This document shows positions 46,661 through 58,493 of a DNA stretch of 64,000 nucleotides, piece by piece. Position 1 is the stretch's first letter. Every line of letters begins with the position of its first letter. Made by a program: the position numbers and the translations under genes. The notes below the pieces were generated by a model, which saw only the letters and a list, made by a program, of their open reading frames with translations, had not been told where the DNA came from and did no database searches. Source of the stretch: Sclerotinia nivalis (Eukaryota > Ascomycota > Leotiomycetes > Helotiales > Sclerotiniaceae); the NCBI GenBank assembly GCA_029531795.1, contig JAPEIS010000015.1, positions 1-64,000 of the forward strand, in the 5' to 3' direction.

Positions 46661-47190
46661 AAAAGAACGCAGTGTATCAATAATCTTGACTACAGGCCAT
46701 CACAGCCGACCAATGATAACTGCGAGGGCTGGAAGACGGGCAGGTGGCGAAAGACACAGGTGGGTATGGCACGCACATGGATATAGAGTAGGTGATTTAT
46801 TCTACCAGGTATGGCATACTCTCCTTGCGCTACCTTTCAGCCTTGTGGAAAAGTTTCTACCTCAAGGCGGTGGAAATACCCTGAATTTCCCCCTAAACTT
46901 TGTACGCTGTTGTACTAAGTGCAGTTTCTGACACATATATGTTTTGTTTCATTTGGCGAATAATGCAAATGCATGTCTTTCTCTGCAAACTCTTGACACT
47001 CATGGCATGACCAAATTTTGCCTCCTTCTTTCGTGATGTTTTAGCTATTTATATTTTAAGCTGCGAGTCCCTCAATATCTCCTTTCCGCATGTAATGTCG
47101 CGACGCTAGTTTGGAATGTTGTTTCAAGCACCAAAGTCATCTTGTTATTCACTGTTTGTAGTAAATCTTCTATTAATTCCTGATGTTAGA

Positions 47191-47506
47191 TTGATTTTGA
47201 TGCTGACAGGTTCGCCGCAAAAAGGTGCAGAAACAGTGATTTCAGTAGTTGTACCTCCAATATTCTTGCAAACACCGGGGCACACGCAAAGCGTCTATAT
47301 TCTAGGATCTTATTCCTGTCAGATGGGACCTCAATTCCATGCTGCAATACAGGTCTCCGAATGGACGGTATGTTTTGTACATTGGACAGCATGAGGGACT
47401 CGGTGGAACGATGGGTGTTAGCCACAACTAGAGGGTTTGCTGAGGAGACTACGATATTTCCAGAACTGCGTGACATCTATGATGCTCTGAGTGATTCGTA
47501 TGTATA
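47191..47506 (+). pseudogene. Isolated open frame, possible C-terminal gene fragment
   Basis: From a TTAG acceptor-like site at 47187-47190 the frame is open for about 104 codons with even, Cys-containing composition (DFDADRFAAKRCRNSDFSS; CNTGLRMDGMFCTLDSMRDS; FAEETTIFPELRDIYDALSD) and no ATG at its start. The CX-DG-X-C-TLD pattern is weakly like the C-terminal end of histidine acid phosphatases, but the rest of such an enzyme is not visible upstream. It could be the last exon of a lost gene. Confidence 0.3.
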
Positions 47507-48407
47507 ACCCATGGACTAGTTATGTCAGTTTATCGTTGAATGGACGATAAATGCACACCAAAAACATATTCTCGTTGCCAGATTCTAGGCATCTAAATCT
47601 AGGAGACCATTTGATTGTGGATGGGTAACCTGAAGAATAATATAAAAGCCGATTATTTCGACTATGGTATAAGATATCTTAAATTTTTGGGTAGGTGACA
47701 TCATACATGTATGTGCCGTTTGCGATATCATATGGAATTATACGACGGTACGAAGTCGATCTCGATGCATCGAATATGCGGATATGCTATGATCAGCCTT
47801 AGAGAGAAAGTTCTCTAGATTGATACTTAGAGTGATAATCGAAGCCGGCATTCCCCAGATGAAGGCATGAAACTCCGAAACTCCAAAAATCATCAAATTG
47901 TAATAAATCGAATTTTCAAATACTAATTTAAAATGTTTATAATTAATATATATTTAAAGTCTCAATCCTCAGTATTTTTATAATACAATTTAATTTGAAT
48001 TCAATTAACATTTTATTGAATGGTAGCGGGGTAAAAATTTGAAATCAGTGTGCTGGCCTTCAGAATATCTAGCAGTATATTGTTCCTTACATCTTACATC
48101 GACGAGACCCAATTAATGGATGCCGAAAAGCATGTCATGAAAACCCAATTGTCGAAATATATCCGCCAACATCCAATAACACGAGCACGAATAAGTATTC
48201 CGTATCATATAAACATGTTCTGGTACCTGCATCCAGATTAGCAGTACATACTACGAGTGTTGAGTACTTTTGTCACGAGAATACGGGATTTGAACTTTTC
48301 AGATCAAGAAATTAATCCCGACAGAAGCCGATTATTGTCATTTCATAATATGATTTGTTTCTATAGATTTACTTAATTCGGGCATTTTCTTGGTTCATTG
48401 TATCAAG

Positions 48408-49423
48408 ATGGTTGATACTATTGGAAGTACTGATATTGAAGGTGGTGGTTGTGTGAAAGATACCAAAGTCCAACGTTTGCGAGGGTATCCCATTCAAGTG
48501 GTATCACAACCTTTTGGAAGTACAATTGGTAACCCGGTGGGTCTTTCCACACCTTGTCAATTTCTTCATCTTATTTATTCTTTAATTTAGTCGGCTCTAG
48601 CAATCGTAGCATTTGCGACAACGCTCGCGGCTCTCTCTTGTGCCCTCTTGTGCCCTCTTGGGGCTTCGTGGTTTATCTAACACCGATGTTTTCGTTGCGA
48701 CTTTCAATTTTGCGTAAAACCCATTTCTCCTTCCTCCTCTTTCCTTTTGAAACTCCATTTAATTTTCTTCGAGTGCAGGTATAGGCATGGTAATTTCCTC
48801 TCAATGGGAATTAGTTCGAGGTAATTCATACGGCTATACGGTTCTGAGTGCATTTGGACTTTTCTATGCTGGTTTTGGTGCATTGGACATACCATTTTTG
48901 GGAATAACAGCGGCCTATGGAAATGATACTGTACAGTATAACAATGCCGTTGGATTTTTTGTTTTGTGTGGGTTTCCCAGAACCATCGATGGAGAAACTG
49001 CGAAACTGACTACAAAAGTATGGTCCGTCTTCAACCTATTCTTCCTGATTGATTCATTCCCAATGTACGCATCGTCTAGTGGACTTTCCGGATGTTTTTC
49101 CTTGGGAGAAATCCAATCAATACTCCAGAAATCTCGTATATATTGCCATGTACTTCTTCATACAATTTGCCTTCACTCTTGTCAGTGCATCGTACTTCTC
49201 CGCCGCAGACGGCAATGCTACAACCGCCACTGCACTCGAGAAAACCGCCGGGGCATTTGCTTTTATAGCTGGAATCCTCGGCTATTATACTGCGGGACAT
49301 TTGATGTGCCAGGAAGCACTACTTTTTGACTTCCCAGTGGGCGACACGAGTCGATTTTTCATGATAAAGTTGAATGATGAAAAGCCAGTTCCGCAGCATC
49401 ATGAGAGGGAATCTAAGTCATGA
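48408..49423 (+). pseudogene. Acetate transporter family (GPR1/FUN34/YaaH) gene disrupted by a 10-bp duplication
   Basis: Exons 48408-48536, 48591-48713, about 48779-48967, 49019-49064 and 49129-49423 restore the family order. They give a GYPIQVVSQPFGSTIGNP lead, TM segments, SSQWELVRGNSYGYTVLSAF, GFFVLLWSVFNLFFLI, INLVYIAMYFFIQFAF and the ending GHLMCQEALLFDFPVGDTSR. In exon 2 the 10-mer TGCCCTCTTG occurs twice in tandem (48641-48660). The frame before it (FATTLAALSCALL) continues after it only in a shifted frame (GLRGLSNTDVFVATFNFA). One copy too many shifts the frame and leads to a stop (GCTTCGTGGTTTATCTAA, ends 48680). The exon 2/exon 3 join is also out by one. These proteins carry acetate or ammonium across the plasma membrane. 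It is probably inactive here unless the duplication is a sequencing error. Confidence 0.8.
48641..48660 (+). repeat. 10-bp tandem duplication causing frameshift
   Basis: TGCCCTCTTG repeated once. Ten bases is not a multiple of three, so exon 2 of the transporter gene is read out of frame downstream. Confidence 0.85.
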
Positions 49424-49934
49424 AGGGTGGATTGTAGGCAAAAGAGAGCTCACGACTGGACAGGTCGGAAAATTATGCCCCAAGTGCTTGTATCGAGGGA
49501 AAAAAGGAGAATACATTGAGGTAGTACAAACTTCATTTGCGTCTTGAGTCTATCCGCATCTGAAGCTTGGCCATTTACTAGGTAACACATTGTGGCACAC
49601 AGATGTGTAGATTACTATCTGAAATACCAGGAACGACTTAGACATGAATAAGACCAAAGTTCAGCCTGAAGCCTGACTAGACCCTGAAATTGTGGGTATG
49701 AGGCCTATATATTAGTGGCTTTCATTGGCGTTACAAGGGCACTAATAGTGCACCAACTTATTGCGGAAAGGTTCCGACGGCACAGGCTTCTTGGGGAGAT
49801 ACAATGTGTCAAGCCTTTCACAACATTGAACATCTCATCTCTTGCTTACCTTTAACTTAACAACTGAACCTTTCTTTCAAAAAAAAAAAAAAAAAAACAC
49901 GTATATCACTATCAATACATTCATTCCCTTCATA
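49424..49934. other. Intergenic region with an A-run before the DUF7704 gene
   Basis: No gene. An uninterrupted A-run near 49879-49897 lies 40 bases upstream of the next start codon and is probably in its 5' UTR. Confidence 0.6.
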
Positions 49935-50423
49935 ATGGCACCATCAATCGATCCTCGCATCTCCAAAATCAACCCCATTTATCGTATCTTTCTCCTCTAC
50001 ATCGAACCCGTCATGGCCCTCGGCGGCGCCTACCTAGCCTATTTTCAACCTGCCAAATTTATACTCAGCACGGCCCCATCCACGATTTCTCTCCCCTTTA
50101 CATCCCTCACCACCTCAACCCTCCTATCTCCAGATCCAGTGATAAAATTCCTCTCCACCGACATCGCTGCTCTCTACGTTTTATTCACGATCAACGAAGT
50201 TGTGGTTCTAAGACTCACGCGCGATTATTCTGTGTGGAAGGCTGTGGTATTTGCGATGTTTGTGTGTGATATGGGGCATATTTTAGGGATTTATGAGGCG
50301 GATCCGGTGGGAAGTTTGAATGTGGTGGGATGGACGACGGAGGAACAGATCAATAATGGGATCTTAGCATTTGGATTGATTTTGAGATTGGCATTCTTGT
50401 TGGGATTTGGAAACAGGAAGTAG
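49935..50423 (+). CDS. Fungal four-span membrane protein, DUF7704 type
   Basis: Single exon, 162 residues. I use ATG 49935 because the family begins near its RIFLLYIEPVMALGGAYLAY segment; an earlier start at 49842 would add Lys-rich sequence translated from the A-run. Four hydrophobic segments are visible: RIFLLYIEPVMALGGAYLAY (17-36), DIAALYVLFTINEVVVLRL (about 76-95), AVVFAMFVCDMGHILGIY (about 105-122) and GILAFGLILRLAFLLGFG (about 140-158). The IEP motif in span 1 and an internal CDMGH are typical. Function unknown; likely in an internal or plasma membrane. Confidence 0.78.
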   Translation: MAPSIDPRISKINPIYRIFLLYIEPVMALGGAYLAYFQPAKFILSTAPSTISLPFTSLTTSTLLSPDPVIKFLSTDIAALYVLFTINEVVVLRLTRDYSVWKAVVFAMFVCDMGHILGIYEADPVGSLNVVGWTTEEQINNGILAFGLILRLAFLLGFGNRK

Positions 50424-50740
50424 AGGGGAAATCGATGGTATTTTCTGTTTGATATTTTGGGAATTCGCATTCCTAAGGGTGTCTCTTAATCCGAACTGCA
50501 TTCTAAGATTAAAAAGTTTTTAATTGTTTTGTTTCGAAGATAAAATTATTGGAGATATTTAACTGTTCGAGATATTGAAATCCACATCTAGTCGGCTATT
50601 CCGGACTATTGGTGGATTTCACGAGAAGGAAAGTTTACCCAAGTATTCGAATTACAAATTCTTCCTATTGCAAACAATCACACATTATGAGCCATTAGCT
50701 ATAAAATGACACAAAATAACTATATCATGTCATTTTAATC
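50424..50740. other. Convergent intergenic spacer
   Basis: The 3' ends of the DUF7704 gene and the minus-strand transporter face each other. AT-rich, with no gene and no clear terminator motif. Confidence 0.6.
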
Positions 50741-52591
50741 CTAAACATTCTCAACATGTGTAGAAGTCCTATCCTTTTCCAATCCCGCCGCAATCCCCGC
50801 TCTCAAAGCTTCCTTTTCTTGTTCCAACTCAGCCCACACAACAGCATGTGCTTTCCTAGCTGGCAAATTACGATCAAAGAGCCTATCAACCGCCTCAAGA
50901 GAAACATTTTTCGTCTCTGGAATCAGGAAGAAAACAAATGCAGCTCCCCAAATCATCAACGAAGCGAAAAATAAGTAAACTCCATATCCCATTGAAGAGA
51001 ACATCTGCGGTGTAAATCTGGAAATGAGGAAATTCCAAAGCCAATTGTGGGCAGCTGCATGTGCTTGAGCTAGAGTTCGAACACTTTGGTCAAAGATCTC
51101 GGCGTTTATAACCCAGGGGGTTGGGTTCCAAGTTGGTGTGTAAAATGCCTAAAGGAATGATTAGATGTCATCGGGGAACTAATCAACTGGAAAACTCACA
51201 GTCCATAAGTAGAAAAAGAAAACAGCAGATACACCAGAAGGTGGAAGGGAATCTGATGGATGATCGGCAGGCTTTGCAATTGCAATGTATCCAGCTACAT
51301 AGTACATGCACAAAGAACCACCAATGGATCCAATCATCAACAACTTCCTTCGACCCAATTGATCAATCAAGAACAGGAGGTAAATGAAAGTTCCGACCGT
51401 TTTGACAACACCGAATAGACCAGTAGAGAAGAGGGAAGTATTGGTACCGATAATCCCAATACTTTTGAAGATGGTCGGGGAATAATAGTTAACGGCATTG
51501 ATACCAGAAGCATTTTGCCAAAAGAACAATGAACCTCCAAGGAAGAATCTCCATTGGATCTTTCGACTTGATGCGAGGAGTTTAAATGGTTGCCAGAATC
51601 CGAGACCACCTCCTATCATTTGTTGCTCGATATTTTGGTCAATTGCGTAGATTTCTTCCTTGATGTATATATCATCTTCGGTGAGGTTTCGAATCCAACA
51701 AAGGTTCTTAATAGCCTTTTCTCGTTTGCCTTTGCTCATTAACCACTATGTAGAATTACAGGTTAGTCTGGGCTTGTAAAAAGCAATTGCAATGACTTGA
51801 CAGGAGTGGGAGTTGGAAACCGAAGTACTCACGCGAGGGGTTTCGTGAAGCCAAAGTGATCCGAAGAATAAGAGACCGGAAGGAATTACTTGAATTGCGA
51901 ATGGAATTATCCACTGTTCATGGTTGGATGGAAGGGTTTCAGCAATTCCATACTTGATAGACCATTAGCAGTTTTTGTCTCACTCGATGATTGACAACTC
52001 ACGTTAATCCAGAATCCAACAAGTCCACCAATCTGCCATCCTAATTCAAACATCTAGGAGCTTATTAGCAAGACTTTAGATGTTCAAAGAATCAGTGAAA
52101 CCTACGCAAACCAATCGGCCACGAATAGCAGGTGGAGCTATCTCAGAGATATAAATAGGAGCTAAACTCGAGCAACCGCCTACGCCCAGACCCGCGAGAA
52201 CCCGTCCACCATAAATAAGACCTAGACCACGTTTTCCATTTGCACCAAGCATCATACCGGCACCAACTGTGAATACAGCACTAAACACAGCCATTCCTCT
52301 GACTCTTCCAAGCCAATATGCCGCAATATAAGCAAAGAGGGCTCCAAAGAACGCTCCAGCCTGATAGCATGAGACAATATTTGCGCTCACAAGATTTAAC
52401 TTCGTATCAGATAGTGATTCAAAATTGAATTCATCTTTAAAAGATGGGAGAGCGATAGTTGTTCCAATAAATGCGCTGTCATAACCTATCATGACCGCCG
52501 CAAAACCAGCGACGATGGAACATAGATAGACACGCCAATTGTAGACTTGAGAGGGAGTGGGACGATCCTCAACTTTGGATAAGATGCCCAT
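50741..52591 (-). CDS. MFS sugar/quinate-permease-like transporter
   Basis: Exons (minus) 52591-52106, 52053-52003, 51952-51833, 51745-51200 and 51148-50741 join in phase to 536 residues, the usual length of quinate permeases. Introns of 52, 50, 87 and 51 nt all have GT-AG ends. The N-terminus (KVEDRPTPSQVYNWRVYLCS) and GYDSAFIGTTIALPSF are characteristic of the QutD/Qa-y type. General MFS sugar-transporter signatures are also present: LGRVRG, YISEIAPPAIRGRL, IGGLVGFWINYG, INAVNYYSPTIFKSIG and PETKNVSLEAVDRLF. The product should be a 12-span plasma-membrane proton symporter for quinate or a related substrate. No quinate-utilisation enzymes lie beside it in this window, so the substrate is uncertain. 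The gene appears intact. Confidence 0.9.
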
Positions 52592-54647
52592 GATTACAGA
52601 ATTGAGTTTGAATGCTCGGAGATGGAGAAATAAAACCGAGAGACGATGAAGGAGAAGCTGGAGGACTTATTGTTTACATGGCTGGAGCATGTCCACATAA
52701 GCAACACTTTCAAGGGACCTTCATAGTAACGATGCAGGGCTAAAGCGGGGGATTGGCAAGCCAATAGTTCGCGCAGATACATGACTGCCGGTAGAATATT
52801 GATCCTATACCCTAGAACAAATTCCCATCTGACCTCAGTGTAACAAGCGAAGTAGGGGACGTCTGCAGTGCAAGTAATAAATGCCACCACTATAATCTTA
52901 TGCTCAAGATGATGATCTAATTCATGAGTCTATCAAAATTTCGATATTTTGGGTAAACAAAAACCCAAATTGGCTGATTTCTTTGGTTCCGAGCACTAGT
53001 AAAAGAATGAAGAGTCTAAATCCCTCGAGTTCCTTTAATTTAGCTACTAGGTATTCTAAGGTGGCCCATAACAATTGTCGCTAATTCCCCAGTTTCTCCA
53101 ACCTCCATCCCCCGCAAATCCACAAAAGCTACCCCGCAATCTTACCTATATACGCGGATAAACACTTTACACTTTCCACCCCCATGCATTATTTGAAAAG
53201 CTTGTTTTCCCATAGGGGTCAGATTAATTTATCAATCATCATGGGAGACAAGGCGGGAAAATCTTTCGCAGATATTAGCTATATGATGGTTATCTCCTGT
53301 TAGGCATGGCATTATCTAATGTATTGGAATTCTCATCTATTGACATCTTCCATCAAACAGGTTTCCAAACAAAGCGTAAGTTACCTGGTGTACGAGAACT
53401 CATTGATTCCAACAATACATGCAATCTAAACGCCCAAAGTGTTCTCAACAATGAAGAGTACATCCCCAGCCGGGGGGGGGGGGAGAAATCGCTGTACTAT
53501 GACTGCCCCCATAGAACATCGCAATACCTAAACTATATCCAAGAATAGAAACTATAAAGTATTTCTATTTGTGAAAATCTTCATAACGTTGATAGAATAT
53601 TCCCCTCCCGGTGCATAATATAATCTAACCTATCCTCAACAACCGAAGCTAATTCCCCACAGAACTCTATATACCCAACATCACTCAACAATAGTGTCAA
53701 ATATCAAACTCAATATAAAAACATAACTTTTCCGGGAAACTCCAAACCCCAAACCCCATATCCAAATCATCAAACTATCCACCTAATAATCGGCATACCA
53801 TTTTCACCAAACTCTGCCAAGGCTGCTAGACACCTCCTATTCCTGTATATCCATCCACATGACGTCCATATCTTATAATTCAGTACACATTGCATCTAGC
53901 TTTTGCTGAAACAACTCTTCCAATTTGATAGAGGACAAGATCAAAGGGTTAATATCTAATCCATCAAATACAATCTAAAGTCCTAGTATAGTTAATATAC
54001 CTATTGATAGATAGGAATGCCTTTCATTTATCCGTGTAAAAATTGCTAGCTTTCATAATTTAAAGTCTCAACATATCCCGACCTCTAATCCTAGCCAACC
54101 GCGGGTTATTAGATGGTCTTATAAGGCTGTGGATGGGATAGTACTAGAGAATTTCACGGTGGCGTCTATAGGTTGCACGAAGATATTGATATGTACGAGA
54201 CATCATGATGCTCTTACCCCCTTTCTTATGTCCAAAAGTGGTGAGTGGTATCCTTTCCCGCCCCTTCCCCTTTTTTGCCAGCAATATATGGAAAGAGAAT
54301 GATAGTAATTTTATCCCATACTTCGGATACTCATTGTGGGCTCCGACAAAAAACGTTGACTCTTCTGCATCCGTCACAATCCAAAACATCAATTTCAAAT
54401 CATGAAGCATCCAGAAAAATACATAGGCAACTTCCATCAAGCTCAAGGGTATATCTCTAATCATTTTGGTTAGTTCGCTTCGCTGCGCTTGCAGAATGGC
54501 CTTTTTAATTACACACAAACCACGACTCCACTGTGAATTCATATCCATTCATTCATCCCGTATCGATATTACCACCCATAAAATAGGTTTGTTGCTCAAT
54601 AACTCTGATTTATCCTCATCACCCATAACCATTCCGTGGCCTCTGCA
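52592..54647. other. 2.1-kb intergenic region
   Basis: Contains the transporter promoter (52592-53000) and the 3' flank of snx41. A G-run of 10 lies near 53473-53482. Open frames at 54144-54548 and 54205-54460 overlap on opposite strands and carry no domain; I do not call them. Confidence 0.5.
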
Positions 54648-56850
54648 TTAATTAGCATCTATCTTCTCCACTTCAACTTTAGCTTCCTCCCAAGTCTCCT
54701 TGTTTTTCTTGGCCCATTCGATCTGAGATCTAGCATAGGCAAGCTATGAAGTAGATTAGTATTGTAAAAGTTAACTATATCATGGCTGGCAAGGGGTACG
54801 AGATATTAAATTCGACTACTCACCATATATCTCTTCAAGTCGTCCTCTTTCTCCGTTTGGAATCTTTGCAAATCTTTGAGCACACCAGCACTTGCATCCT
54901 TCACATCTTGTGCAGATGCGAGTTGAGCCTGCTCCAATTGTGAAATTGCCTCCCTAGTCTTGCTAATTTGATCCCTTCGTGTTCGCTCCGGGTCAGCATC
55001 AACAACACCATGAACTGCATGACTTATGCGGCCGAAAATCTTATTGGTGATGAAGTTTCCACTCGAGCTCTTTCGATGAGTAGGGGGTATTTCCTCAGGT
55101 TGAGGAATACCTTGTGATGCAGAAGGAGTATCACCATGAGTGGGAGGAAAGTCAGAATCAATCGATGCTGTGTCATCATGTGGTGATTCGCGACTTGTTT
55201 GTGGCGGTTCTCTTGCAGATGAATTTGACCGCCGTGGTACATTAGGAGTTCCACTATTGGTAAGATACTGGTCGATTCTCTTAGATTCAGCCTCACTTCT
55301 TTCCAGTTGTTCTAGAAGAGCTCTTTTCTTAGCCAAGTCCTCGTTAGTCATCTCTTGCTGCACCCTCTTCAGAACGCGATATCTCAAAACACTCCGAACT
55401 ACTCCGGCAAATTGTGCACTCTCTCGCATTGGTTCGGCAAAACTTGCACCTAGAGAAGCAGAAAGTTCCTCGGTCGCAATGTATGAGGAATCTACAGCTT
55501 GACCAACTCTTTCAATAGCTGCTGCAAGAGATGCCGAGGGCTCCGAGAGTGAAAAGCCATTGAATCTAGCGCCAAGTTCCGCCAAATCCGTCGACAAGGA
55601 AGACAAATGAGTCAATGTCCTCCGATTTACTCGCTCGATAGGTCCAGTCAACAATAATTCCAGGTCCTTCGTAGAAGACTCAAAGCTTATGAAGTATGGA
55701 TCCAAATCTTGTTCACTCAAATTTGCACTTTCCGGTGGGATTCTACCAAAGACTGGTGGTCCGGATTGAGTATGCGCCGCGGCGGAAGGACTAGCGGCAT
55801 ACTCGGAAGGCTGTGTTATCATACCTTGAGCATTGGTATTTGCTGTTGAAGCCGCCTTGAGTTTCGCCGAGGTTGCGGGTACAGGTAGGTATGCGTGAGC
55901 GGGTGTGGGGTTGGCGGGGTCGAGTGGTGGGGCTTTCATGTTGGATTTCGGAATTGATGCGATGGGATGGGAATGTAATACTTCGTTCTAATAGCTATCA
56001 GAGGAGGCATAGCAGCTGAATAGAAATAGTTATTGACTTACCCAACTTGCGTTTGGATCTAGGAATCTCCACCAAACCCCATCATTCCGTACCTCATCCA
56101 TTCTCCTACATCTGTTTAAGAATACAGCCAACATGCGCTTCCGAAGATCTATGATCTGTTGATCCTGCTTTGCCTTTGTTGGGTTCGCAGCATAATCTGC
56201 CATAGTATGTTTCTCCGGAATAGGTGGAATGATCAAAGTAGGGTGTAATCTGGAGAGCGCATCTCTGAGAGACGCGAACTCGGAATAGCGCCGACGAACT
56301 TCAAGATCCTACTGTAATGTTAGCTTGTAACATATTACCTAGTCATTAGACATACTCCAGTTTTTATTGTATACACAATGTATTTCCCTCCACTCTCAGA
56401 ACTCTTTCCAGCATCAACAATCAGAATAGGTAGTTCCGGATTCTCATAGAGAATTTGTTCAATGCGACTATCATAACCTCCCTTCTTCTGCCTTCTTGTA
56501 GCTTGAGATGCTTCGCCATAATCCTCATCACTTCCAGCCTCACTCGTATCGTAGCTTAGGTTGCGCTGGTCCGGTACATTATCATGGTTTTCGCTGATGG
56601 TCGAAGGAGTGCGCGGCCCGCCAAAATCATGTTCTACAATATCCCAGCCCTCAAAGTCAGCATCAAACTCAGGATTTGGCGCAGCACCCAAGAAAACAGA
56701 AAACATTTTGATACGAAGAGATCAAAGTTGTAAAGTTGAGGAGAAGAACCTACGAGATCCAGGTGAATTTGGAATGGCATTTGAGGAGGTTATTGAGTCT
56801 CTACGCTCAAAGCTGGTACCGTATGGATTATTGTCTTCATCGTTCCACAT
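54648..56850 (-). CDS. snx41: Sorting nexin Snx41/Atg20-type (PX-BAR)
   Basis: Start at ATG 56850 (MWNDEDNNPYGTSFERRDS), the family N-terminus. Proposed exons: 56850-56754, 56633-56356, 56308-56042, 55987-54824 and 54743-54648, in phase, 633 residues. The first intron (56634-56753, GTAGGT...TTGTAG) is the least certain. An in-frame TGA at 56722 shows that some intron is needed here. Protein features: a disordered N-terminus; a PX domain (GGYDSRIEQILYENPELPIL; LEVRRRYSEFASLRDALSRL; IIPPIPEKH; LAVFLNRCRRM); a linker (NPTPAHAYLPVP); and a C-terminal BAR-like coiled-coil region (LSEQDLDPYF to the end). The PX domain binds phosphatidylinositol 3-phosphate on endosomes. With Snx4, this family recycles cargo and supports selective autophagy. 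Confidence 0.88.
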
Positions 56851-58493
56851 CCTGTACAAATCATATGCTTGCTTCTTCGGGAACTTTGTGTGAATGGTTG
56901 AATAAAGGTTAGACAATTGATTGTGGTGTTTTGGTGTTGTGATGTTATTCAGAGATCATGGTAGTTGGAACAAACAAGTGATGGAGCTCCCCTTCCTACA
57001 GTTCCATTGCAATGTTGATCACCAGCCTTCCGTCATTGAGATGCACGGACCATATTTGAGTCTTAACTAATGGAAGCCCCCTCACAAGACAGAAGGATAC
57101 TGAACTCAAAAATATGATGTCTAATACTGTAGTAGTTTTCAAATCTTTTAATTCATGTATGAAAAATCGAATAGTCTCTCAATCTAAGTACGATGCGTAC
57201 AGTAGTAGTAGAGTATTAAAGAAGAAGTTTGTTCTAGTCTGCAACTGAGGCATTTCCTCCATCATATTCCCCTGATTAAAACCTTCACCCTCTCCTTCAT
57301 CATAATTCCAGTATCCATCACATCTTCACATGCGAAAACTCTACTGCCTCTTCTAATTTCCCACACTCTCAGTCTCAGTCTCAACTACAGCTCCCTACTA
57401 TCTATCCTTTCAATCACCTCCCTTGGTCCCCTCATCTTTCCATCTCTCATCTCCCTCATCTCCCACACCCCTTCCGTGCCATCCCCTCCCGCTCCAACCT
57501 CTCAACCCATTTCCCTCATCCCATCTCTCTCATCCCATCTGCCTCATCCCATCACCCTCAACCTCCAATCTCCTTCACCCTCACTCCACCCCTCATCCCA
57601 CCCCCCCAACTTCCAGCCCTCACCCCAATCTCCAACCAGCAACCCAAAATCCAAAATCCAAACTTCCATCTTCTCCCCGCCCACTTCCTGCCCACTCCCT
57701 ACCACTTCATCCTTTCATCCTTCAATCCCAATCCCCATTCCTCGCACAATGACATACAATTGCATCGATTCCATCGTATCAGGAATATGTTTAGACCTAA
57801 TCTTTCAAAGGCATAGGTAGATGTAGAGGTGGTTTAATTAGTAACTTTGTGACAATTAAGCATACATATTTCTTCTTCCTGGGAGCATGCGAAGGTGGCG
57901 AGCTTAACCGCAGGGGAAAAATTCTAGAACACTGATTGCATTCCTACTCACTTACATTACTATCTACACACATACACACACGAACAAAACATTCACTCAA
58001 TCCATTCTAAAACAATGTCAAAATCATGATTGGAAAATCTTCTTCATTTTCATGTTCATTCTCGTTCCACTGCCCAGAACCAACCTCCCTATCACCGGGT
58101 CGGATTGCCATGTTCCTATCCTAATACCTAATCCCATACTATTCATCATGTTAAATCCAAGTTTCTAATTACTTCCTCTCCCCTTTTCTGGGATATCAAT
58201 ATCAATCATACTATCCCTTTCAGTCAGACCAAGCTTTTTCCACCCACAAATGCTTGCCCACATTCTCCACACGATAAAAAAGATACATTGAAAAGCAAGA
58301 GCTATAAAGGACAAAACGCGAAAAAGAAAACACAATGAGGCGAATGAAGGCAATAAGGAAAAGTAGAATAGAAAAATGAAAACTCGGTATTACAACACAA
58401 TAATTCCTATCCATGCCTATCAATGCACGCAAATTCAAATTCAAATCAACTAGACCACTTTTTCCTCCTCCATAAATCTCAATCAGATATTCA
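56851..58493. other. 1.6-kb intergenic region with C-rich low-complexity stretch
   Basis: Divided between the snx41 promoter and the 3' UTR of the minus-strand RRM gene. The plus strand at 57410-57730 is a CCCTCATCCC-like, pyrimidine-rich stretch. It gives long Pro/Ser frames but no real protein. The minus-strand frame at 58220-58735 overlaps the RRM gene and is a shadow. Confidence 0.5.

Larger units (their letters stand above)
43650..48407. other. 4.8-kb gene-poor region with gene relics
   Basis: No intact gene. It contains the decayed open frame at 45577-46660 and the isolated open frame at 47191-47506, listed separately. Other points are a short protein-like piece at 44570-44755 (ADIVMVEMSGSPNEVG) and an AT-rich block at 47880-48030. 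Confidence 0.45.

Noticed and set aside
48787..49329. 180-codon open frame starting MVISSQWELV as an intact short transporter
   Set aside because: It lacks the first membrane spans and reads through two introns, losing the conserved C-terminus.
57423..57820. Pro/Ser-rich plus-strand open frames
   Set aside because: They are low-complexity translations of a C-rich stretch with no domain or splice context.
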